A stretch of 5,952 bases of DNA from Candidatus Dadabacteria bacterium (GTDB lineage: Bacteria; Desulfobacterota_D; UBA1144; Nemesobacterales; UBA2774). Below are positions 1 through 4,881 of the stretch, in pieces. The notes under the pieces were generated by a model that ran no database searches, was not told the origin of the DNA, and saw nothing but the letters and a program-made list of their open reading frames with translations. Position numbers and translations under genes: made by a program. Numbering within the stretch: the first letter of the stretch is position 1; the number at the start of each line of letters is the position of its first letter. The stretch lies in contig DAOVUC010000114.1 in assembly GCA_030632765.1 (NCBI GenBank), positions 1 through 5,952 on the forward strand, given 5' to 3'.

Positions 1-1302
1 AGAGACTTTGGCTATAAGAATTGGTCCTGCAAGACTTTTCCCAGCGGTTCCAAGAGCAATTTTCCCCGTCACAAGTTTAAATAAAAATCCAAAAAGAAGG
101 ACCACAACCTCTATTATCATATTTGCCGCTTCTTTTACTCCATTATATATAGATTCGAAAAATCCGTATTTTTTTATAATTTCATCGATAAAAACCTGAA
201 TTCCAATTGCGCCTGCCCCATTTTCACCCAAAGGGGCAGGGGTGATTTGAACATCAAATATGGTTTCCCCTCTTTCGATGAGCATAGTTAATTGTTTGTC
301 GGCATTTTTTTGAATAACCGAGGCCATTTCGTTCCAATCGGCAATTGGCTGTCCATTTATTTCAAGAATTTTATCCCCTTTCTCTAACTCAGCCTTGTCA
401 GCAGGTGTGCCGTCCATTACACCGCCTACTTTTGCCAGGACTGGCTCCCCGAACCCTAAAGCCACAAGCCCTTCCGAAGAAGCCTTAGCCTGTATCGGTA
501 TAGATACTGTCTCACCGCTCCTCTCAACCTTAATATCGAGTAGAACATCAGGATTTGTCTGAAGTTGAATATTAACGTCTCTCCAGTTTGAGACCTCGCT
601 ACCCTCTATTTCTAATATTTTATCTCCGACTAAAAATCCGGCCTCGGCTGCAGGAGAATCAGCTGCTATCTGCCCTATTACAGGGCTGCGCTCAAGATAC
701 GCCGGAACCGATATACCTATCATGAATACTACGGGGAGTATTACAAAAGGTAGTAAGAAATTCATAAAGGGGCCAGCTACAACAATCAAAAGTCTGTTAA
801 TTATCGGCTGATTTGAGAACCCTCTTGGGTACTCTTTTTCCGAATAGTTGTCTGATCCTTTTAGGTCCTGAGCTTTAGACGTGATCTCAATATTTTTGCC
901 GTCTCTTTCAATCACAAATTCAAATTCTCTAAGCGGTTCACTTTCGAGCACGGCTTCAAGCTGCTTCCATCTATCAAAAGATTTTAGCTCTAAGCCGTCT
1001 ATGCTAATAATTCTGTCTCCTGATTTGAAACCGGCTCTTTGTGCGTTTGAGCCAGAATCAACTCTGTCTACAATAAAATTGCCCTCAATACCCTCGCCAT
1101 ACATCTTAACGTAGCCGCCCAGTGGAAGCAGGCATATAAGATACTCAGTTTCTCCCCTAGTGAATCCAAATAATTTTTTGCCGAATCCTAATGAGAATTT
1201 CTCGACTCTTACTCCACTCCATTTTGCTACAAGAAAATGTCCTAATTCGTGTATAAACACTAAAACTCCAATAACAAATATAAAAGCAATTATTGCGGTC
1301 AT
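1..1302 (-). CDS. rseP: RseP-type site-2 intramembrane zinc metalloprotease (C-terminus beyond window)
   Basis: Family M50 intramembrane protease. In the best-studied members it makes the second cut in membrane-bound anti-sigma factors and removes leftover signal peptides. The visible 434 codons run open to the left edge. In order: membrane segment 1 (about residues 4-24) with the zinc motif HELGH at 18-22; the membrane beta-loop ending LPLGGYVKM (59-67); a PDZ-like domain (about 75-143, core GDRIISIDG); membrane segment 2 (about 170-197) with AGPFMN; two more PDZ domains (about 207-272, GDKILEIEG; about 285-355, GDKILEING); and an amphipathic segment ending in the conserved LAGPILIA (424-431). 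The LDG motif and last membrane segments lie outside. By comparison with E. coli RseP about 90-100 residues are missing, giving a total near 530, longer than the usual 450 because of the first PDZ. The ATG is backed by AGGAG 11 bases upstream and by the position of HELGH. It is last of the three operon genes visible. The family call is firm; its substrate is unknown. Confidence 0.95.
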   Translation of the reverse strand, partial: MTAIIAFIFVIGVLVFIHELGHFLVAKWSGVRVEKFSLGFGKKLFGFTRGETEYLICLLPLGGYVKMYGEGIEGNFIVDRVDSGSNAQRAGFKSGDRIISIDGLELKSFDRWKQLEAVLESEPLREFEFVIERDGKNIEITSKAQDLKGSDNYSEKEYPRGFSNQPIINRLLIVVAGPFMNFLLPFVILPVVFMIGISVPAYLERSPVIGQIAADSPAAEAGFLVGDKILEIEGSEVSNWRDVNIQLQTNPDVLLDIKVERSGETVSIPIQAKASSEGLVALGFGEPVLAKVGGVMDGTPADKAELEKGDKILEINGQPIADWNEMASVIQKNADKQLTMLIERGETIFDVQITPAPLGENGAGAIGIQVFIDEIIKKYGFFESIYNGVKEAANMIIEVVVLLFGFLFKLVTGKIALGTAGKSLAGPILIAKVS

Positions 1303-1313
1303 AATTTTTTATT

Positions 1314-1318
1314 CTCCT
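1314..1318 (-). promoter_or_regulatory. rseP ribosome binding site overlapping the dxr stop codon
   Basis: AGGAG reads on the minus strand from 1318 to 1314. It shares its first two bases with the TAG stop of dxr (1319-1317) and lies 11 bases before the rseP ATG. Ribosomes finishing dxr would therefore stop on the rseP initiation site, which suggests translational coupling. Confidence 0.7.
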
Positions 1319-2468
1319 AATTTCTGATTAAGGACTGTGCGGTATTTCTTGCCCAGAGGTCACTTTCTAGTACAGCGTCTAGTGTGTCTGCGGGCCCAGT
1401 TTTATGAAGGTCCATTACTTTGTTTACTGTGTTAATTATACCCGTAAATTTCATCTGTCCCGATAAAAATGCTGAAACTGCTATCTCGTTTGCCCCATTC
1501 ATAACAGAGGGCATGGTACCACCTTCTCTTAAAGCGTCAAATGCAAGTGAAAGTGAAGGGAACTGATTATAGTCAATATCCTCAAAGGTAAGTTCTCCGA
1601 AACTCTCTGGGATGATGGGGTTAGTGTCCATAGATATTCTCTCCGGGTATGAAATCGCAAAAGCAATTGGTATTCTCATATCCGGTTTTCCCATCTGAGA
1701 TATAACCGAGCCGTCAATATATTCTACCATTGAGTGAACTATGCTTTGTGGATGTATCCAGACAGCTATTTGCTCCGGATCGAACCCGAAAAGCCATTTA
1801 GCCTCGATTACCTCAAATCCCTTATTCATAAGAGTAGCTGAATCTATAGTGATTTTCTTCCCCATTTTCCAAGTAGGGTGGTTCAATGCAACTTCCACAC
1901 TGACATCTTCCAGTTGGTCCGCTGCGGTGTTAAGGAACGGCCCCCCCGAAGCTGTAAGGATTAGGCGTTTGACATGGCTTCTCTCACCGCACTGAAGGGC
2001 TTGAAATAAGGCGCTATGTTCACTATCTATGGGAAGTAATTTGGTGCCTTTCTTTTGAATTTCATTTGTTAGAACTTCTCCCGCTATTACAAGAGACTCT
2101 TTGTTTGCGAGAGCAATGTCCTTTCCGGCTCTTGCGGCGGCTAATGTAGGTCTTAATCCCGAAGCCCCGACCATGGCGGAAACCACTAGATCGGCTTCAC
2201 TTAATACCGCTATTTGCTCTACCCCCTGGTGGCCATGAAATATTTGAGTGTTGATGGGTTTAATTAATGAAGCTAGTTCAGACGCGGTTTCCTCATATTG
2301 GACCGAAACCGCATACGGTCTAAATTTTAGGATTTGTTCTTTGAGAAGCTCTATATTCTTTCCAGCAGCAAGTCCAACAACATCGAATTTTTCGGGGTGC
2401 TGCGAAATAACGTCTAATGTTTGTCTGCCGATAGAACCAGTTGAGCCGAGTATAGAGATTTTCTTCAA
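1317..2468 (-). CDS. dxr: 1-deoxy-D-xylulose 5-phosphate reductoisomerase
   Basis: Dxr (IspC) rearranges and reduces 1-deoxy-D-xylulose 5-phosphate to 2-C-methyl-D-erythritol 4-phosphate with NADPH. This is the committed step of the cytoplasmic MEP isoprenoid pathway and the target of fosmidomycin. At 383 residues it is full length for the family. It shows the NADPH-binding GSTGSIG (8-14), LANKESLV (120-127), metal ligands D148 and E150 in IDSEHSALFQ plus E219 in MNKGFEVIEAKWLF, the substrate-binding SGGPF (174-178), the mobile active-site loop NHPTWKMG (196-203), and HPQSIVHSMVEY (239-250). No key residue is missing. The start is TTG at 2468: there is no in-frame ATG nearby, AAGGGAAG precedes it, and the dinucleotide motif begins at residue 8 as expected. 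It overlaps the uppS stop by four bases (TTGA), so the two are probably coupled. Its product feeds the isoprenoid units that UppS uses. Confidence 0.98.
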   Translation of the reverse strand: MKKISILGSTGSIGRQTLDVISQHPEKFDVVGLAAGKNIELLKEQILKFRPYAVSVQYEETASELASLIKPINTQIFHGHQGVEQIAVLSEADLVVSAMVGASGLRPTLAAARAGKDIALANKESLVIAGEVLTNEIQKKGTKLLPIDSEHSALFQALQCGERSHVKRLILTASGGPFLNTAADQLEDVSVEVALNHPTWKMGKKITIDSATLMNKGFEVIEAKWLFGFDPEQIAVWIHPQSIVHSMVEYIDGSVISQMGKPDMRIPIAFAISYPERISMDTNPIIPESFGELTFEDIDYNQFPSLSLAFDALREGGTMPSVMNGANEIAVSAFLSGQMKFTGIINTVNKVMDLHKTGPADTLDAVLESDLWARNTAQSLIRN

Positions 2469-3217
2469 ATGACTTCCCTTTTATTTACTTGGTCTCCCGT
2501 GAGACCAAATCTCCTTTCTCGTCTCTGGTAATTTAGAATAGCTTTTATAAGGTGTCTTTTCCTGAAATTCGGCCAAAGTGTCTTTGTAACATATATTTCA
2601 GTATAGGCGAGTTGCCAAAGCATAAAGTTAGAAAGCCTTAATTCTCCGCTTGTTCTTATGAGAAGATCGGGTTCGGGTAGGTTTGATGTATACAAAAATT
2701 TTGAAAAATTTGTTTGATTAATATCTTCGGGAGCAATATTCCCAAGGGATATCATTTTTTTAACCGCATCTATTATTTCTTCTCTTCCCCCATAGCTAAG
2801 AGCAAGTGTTAGAGTAAGCTCTTTGCAATCTTTTGTTTTTTCTATCGTTTCCTCAAGCACTTCATATACGTCTTGAGGAAGCTCCCAAAGCCTTCCTATT
2901 GCGTTTAGGCTTATCCCATTTTCAACGAGTTTGTTCCCTTCTCTTAGCAAGTACTGCTTTAACAGCTCCATTAGTGCGTTGACTTCAACTTTGGGTCTTT
3001 GCCAATTTTGAGCAGAAAATGCGTATAAAGTAATATGTTTTACGCCCAGGTCTTTAGCGCCTTTTACAACAGCCCTTACGGATTTCATTCCTTCTCTGTG
3101 GCCGCTTATACGGTCCAGGTTACTTTTCTTAGCCCACCTGCCGTTCCCGTCCATTATTATAACTATGTGTGCCGGAAGATTGTCTTTATCTACTAGCGAT
3201 TCAAGTTTCCCTTTCAT
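2465..3217 (-). CDS. uppS: Isoprenyl transferase (di-trans,poly-cis-undecaprenyl-diphosphate synthase)
   Basis: UppS (IspU) adds cis isoprene units from isopentenyl diphosphate to farnesyl diphosphate, making undecaprenyl diphosphate, the lipid carrier of peptidoglycan and other surface glycans. It acts at the inner face of the cytoplasmic membrane. The 250-residue length is normal. The diphosphate-binding motif IMDGNGRWA (21-29, catalytic D23) is intact, as are GH at 39-40, LYAFSAQNWQRP (64-75), YGGREEI (142-148), the isopentenyl diphosphate-binding IRTSGELRLSNFMLWQ (187-202, with R188 and R194), AYTEIY (204-209, E207) and RRFG (235-238). One oddity is Q70, where the family motif FSxENW normally has Glu. 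The ATG at 3217 has a weak GAGAG three bases upstream and no better alternative before the conserved block. A perfect TATAAT lies 10 bases upstream. It is co-transcribed with dxr, which it overlaps by four bases. Confidence 0.97.
   Translation of the reverse strand: MKGKLESLVDKDNLPAHIVIIMDGNGRWAKKSNLDRISGHREGMKSVRAVVKGAKDLGVKHITLYAFSAQNWQRPKVEVNALMELLKQYLLREGNKLVENGISLNAIGRLWELPQDVYEVLEETIEKTKDCKELTLTLALSYGGREEIIDAVKKMISLGNIAPEDINQTNFSKFLYTSNLPEPDLLIRTSGELRLSNFMLWQLAYTEIYVTKTLWPNFRKRHLIKAILNYQRRERRFGLTGDQVNKREVI
2473..2480 (-). promoter_or_regulatory. dxr ribosome binding site supporting a TTG start
   Basis: AAGGGAAG on the minus strand (2480 to 2473) ends four bases before the TTG at 2468. 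It lies inside the last codons of uppS. This is the only good Shine-Dalgarno match near the start and decides for TTG. Confidence 0.6.
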
Positions 3218-3227
3218 AAGCTCTCTA

Positions 3228-3233
3228 ATTATA
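3228..3233 (-). promoter_or_regulatory. Candidate -10 element before uppS
   Basis: A perfect TATAAT reads on the minus strand from 3233 to 3228, ten bases before the uppS ATG. No good -35 hexamer sits 16-18 bases upstream, only a T-rich stretch. If it is used, transcription would begin two to four bases before the ATG, giving an almost leaderless message. In AT-rich intergenic DNA a single TATAAT can occur by chance, so support is modest. Confidence 0.35.
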
Positions 3234-3292
3234 ACACTTCAAGTTATTTAAAAAAGTGCGGAATTCTAGAAATAAAATGCCCGGATAATCTC

Positions 3293-3514
3293 CTAATTGA
3301 ATACTACTTTGGATAGGTACGACATTGGTGCGGCTATGAAGATGACTATCAATAGTACTGATAGTATCACTAGAAAAGTGAGGCAGTAAATGAAAAATGA
3401 GACAGGAATAAAGATTAATCTATAAAGGAAGAACCAATCCTTTGAGATTTGAATTACTATTGAGCTGTAACTCCCAATAAACCTGCTTATAACTGTAAAT
3501 AGCATTTTTAGCAT
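3293..3514 (-). CDS. Small hydrophobic membrane protein of unknown function
   Basis: I do not recognise this 73-residue protein. Its N-terminal part is weakly amphipathic (residues 1-26), then comes a charged-aromatic patch KDWFFLYR (25-32), and then about 30 nearly uninterrupted hydrophobic residues (33-62), enough for one long membrane helix or a tight hairpin. It ends SYLSKVVFN. The chosen start is the ATG at 3514, with GAGAGA five bases upstream. A GTG at 3529 would add five residues (MREKN) but has no ribosome binding site. It lies 75 bases upstream of uppS on the same strand, divergent from ctpA, so it could be the first gene of the uppS operon. In favour of a real gene: a good ribosome binding site, same strand as its neighbours, and nothing else occupying the gap. 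Against: it is short, and hydrophobic frames arise easily in AT-rich DNA. Confidence 0.5.
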   Translation of the reverse strand: MLKMLFTVISRFIGSYSSIVIQISKDWFFLYRLIFIPVSFFIYCLTFLVILSVLLIVIFIAAPMSYLSKVVFN

Positions 3515-3532
3515 ATTTTTCTCTCGCACTAA

Positions 3533-3559
3533 AATATACCATTCTTTTGATTAGTGCAA
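3533..3559 (-). promoter_or_regulatory. Weak candidate promoter for the small membrane protein gene
   Basis: On the minus strand TATATT (3538-3533) lies 15 bases downstream of TTGCAC (3559-3554). The predicted start of transcription, near 3527, would leave a leader of about 12 bases that still holds the GAGAGA ribosome binding site. The spacing is short and the -35 match is poor, so this is only a possible site. Through it the uppS-dxr-rseP genes could also be read. Confidence 0.25.
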
Positions 3560-3620
3560 AAAATAGTTGGCACACAATTCATTTTATTTCAGTATTAATG
3601 GCCACTACTTCATCTCTAAG

Positions 3621-3639
3621 TTGAACATTTCCTGTTCAA
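3621..3639. repeat. Perfect 7-bp inverted repeat, possible operator
   Basis: TTGAACA (3621-3627) and TGTTCAA (3633-3639) are exact reverse complements separated by TTTCC. A 7-bp stem with a 5-base loop but no following T-run fits a dimeric regulator's binding site better than a terminator. It lies about 80 bases before the ctpA start and 107 bases before the start of the small gene on the other strand, just upstream of a possible ctpA -35. The regulator is unknown. Confidence 0.4.
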
Positions 3640-3668
3640 TCAACTGCGTTTATTTCTTTATTTAAAAT
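3640..3668 (+). promoter_or_regulatory. Weak candidate ctpA promoter
   Basis: TAAAAT (3663-3668), five of six matches to the -10 consensus, lies 17 bases after TCAACT (3640-3645), three of six matches to the -35. Transcription would start near 3675, leaving a leader of about 47 bases that includes the GAGG ribosome binding site (3710-3713). The inverted repeat ends directly beside the -35, where an activator could sit. Another pairing is TTGCTA (3675-3680) with TAACCT (3698-3703), which would start transcription inside the ribosome binding site and is less likely. Confidence 0.25.
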
Positions 3669-3721
3669 TTCAAGTTGCTAGTTAATGGATGTTTAGTTAA
3701 CCTGTACTTGAGGCCATATAA

Positions 3722-4867
3722 ATGAGAATTGTTACTCTAATATTAATAATTTTTACATTAAATGCGACGATTGTAAAAGCGGATAACGAGTCTGTCTATA
3801 AAGGGCTTTCCAACTTCACTAAAGTGCTCGACCTGATTCAGCGAAATTATGTCGAGGAGGTAGAAGGTGAAGAGCTTACTACCAAAGCTATCGAAGGAAT
3901 GCTGAGGGGACTTGATCCCTATTCAGCGTATTTAAGCCAGGAGCGTTATCGGGATCTTGAGATTGGCACTTCCGGTGAATTCGGCGGTGTCGGTATGGAA
4001 GTTACAACCAAAAACGGATTATTAGAAGTAATAACTCCCATTGAGGGGGGGCCAGCTGAAAAAGCCGGTATAAAGCCTAAGGATCTGATAATTGAAATAG
4101 AAGGCAAAACAACAAAAGACATGGTTGTGCAAGAAGCTGTCAATTTGCTTAGAGGGCCTAAAGGCAGTCCCGTAAATATAACTATAGAGAGGGAAGGAGA
4201 GCCCAACCCGATAAAAATAACTCTCATCAGAGATAAAATAACGATTAAGAGCGTCAAGCAGAAGCTGCTTGATAATCAGATCGGATACATAAAGCTCTCA
4301 CAGTTTCAGGAAGAATCATCTCAAGAATTAAGAACAGCCTTATTAGAGCTTGAATCACAGAATGGTAAGGATTTAAGGGGTGTGATCCTGGATTTAAGAA
4401 ATAATCCCGGTGGATTACTAGGTGAGGCGATAGAAGTGGTCGATGAGTTTATGGATCAGGGATTAATAGTAAGTGTTAGGGGTAGATCTGAGGACCAGAC
4501 TAGAGAATTCTATGCTACTAAAGATGGCAATTTCCAACAATATCCTATTGTCGTAATTGTGAATGAGGGGAGTGCTAGTGCTTCTGAAGTTGTTGCCGAA
4601 GCTCTTCAGGATAGTAAAAGAGCAACAATTTTAGGCACTAATACATTCGGTAAAGGATCTGTGCAAACAATAATAAGATTGGAAGACGGATCTGGTCTTA
4701 AGCTTACAACGGCAAAATTTTACGCCCCCAGCGGTAGATCAATTAGTGAGGTAGGTGTAACTCCTGATGTAATTGTAGAGAATGACAATGCCAAAGACAA
4801 GCAACTAGAAACCGCTGTTGATCTACTAAAGAGCTCAGGGATCAGCCGGGCGGTACCCAAGGGCTAA
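3722..4867 (+). CDS. ctpA: C-terminal processing serine protease, S41 family, with PDZ domain
   Basis: Carboxy-terminal processing proteases cut periplasmic or cell-surface proteins near their C-termini with a Ser/Lys dyad. In Gram-negative bacteria members trim lipoproteins or peptidoglycan hydrolases, and some start regulated proteolysis. This one has a signal peptide (hydrophobic 3-17, likely cut after VKA at 20); an N-terminal helical region ending LDPYSAYLS (64-72); a PDZ domain (about 86-158, GEFGGVGMEV to NITIERE); and the S41 catalytic core. Catalytic residues by alignment with E. coli Prc are S286 in NEGSASASE, with K311 and Q315 in FGKGSVQ. The core also contains LDLRNNPGG (223-231). 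It ends soon after the VGVTPDV strand (344-350), so at 381 residues it is compact, lacking the C-terminal extension of larger members. The ATG has GAGG eight bases upstream, and the signal peptide begins directly after it. It is probably co-transcribed with the deacetylase 14 bases downstream. The symbol follows the family; substrates cannot be read from the sequence. Confidence 0.95.
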   Translation: MRIVTLILIIFTLNATIVKADNESVYKGLSNFTKVLDLIQRNYVEEVEGEELTTKAIEGMLRGLDPYSAYLSQERYRDLEIGTSGEFGGVGMEVTTKNGLLEVITPIEGGPAEKAGIKPKDLIIEIEGKTTKDMVVQEAVNLLRGPKGSPVNITIEREGEPNPIKITLIRDKITIKSVKQKLLDNQIGYIKLSQFQEESSQELRTALLELESQNGKDLRGVILDLRNNPGGLLGEAIEVVDEFMDQGLIVSVRGRSEDQTREFYATKDGNFQQYPIVVIVNEGSASASEVVAEALQDSKRATILGTNTFGKGSVQTIIRLEDGSGLKLTTAKFYAPSGRSISEVGVTPDVIVENDNAKDKQLETAVDLLKSSGISRAVPKG

Positions 4868-4871
4868 GGAG
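4866..4871 (+). promoter_or_regulatory. Deacetylase ribosome binding site overlapping the ctpA stop
   Basis: AAGGAG begins within the TAA stop of ctpA and ends ten bases before the TTG at 4882. It supports that TTG as the start, since the next in-frame ATG would remove the membrane anchor. It also suggests translational coupling between the two genes. Confidence 0.65.
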
Positions 4872-4881
4872 AGCCTCTCTT

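Larger units (their letters stand above)
3530..3721. promoter_or_regulatory. Divergent intergenic control region
   Basis: This AT-rich stretch separates the leftward uppS-dxr-rseP group from rightward ctpA and should hold promoters for both. It contains a perfect inverted repeat (3621-3639), two AGTTAA copies 15 bases apart (3680-3685 and 3695-3700), and promoter-like hexamers on both strands. I see no tRNA, no intrinsic terminator and no convincing small reading frame. Confidence 0.6.

Noticed and set aside
8..199. Plus-strand open frame of 63 codons
   Set aside because: It lies wholly antisense to rseP, whose frame here encodes conserved sequence up to GPILIA; it has no ribosome binding site or recognisable product.
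881..1114. Plus-strand open frame of 77 codons, serine and proline rich
   Set aside because: It is antisense to the first PDZ domain of rseP and its composition is typical of a shadow frame.
1741..1995. Plus-strand open frame of 84 codons
   Set aside because: It is antisense to highly conserved dxr motifs and shows no family features.
2248..2472. Plus-strand open frame of 74 codons
   Set aside because: It is antisense to the dxr N-terminus; its sequence mirrors the NADPH-binding region of dxr.
3240..3265. CACTT and AAGTG repeat before uppS as a possible terminator hairpin
   Set aside because: The stem is only 5 bp with a 14-base loop and no T-run after it, so it is too weak to call a terminator.
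3946..4257. Minus-strand open frame of 103 codons
   Set aside because: It lies antisense to the ctpA PDZ domain and following region, and its hydrophobic composition is a by-product of the ctpA codons.
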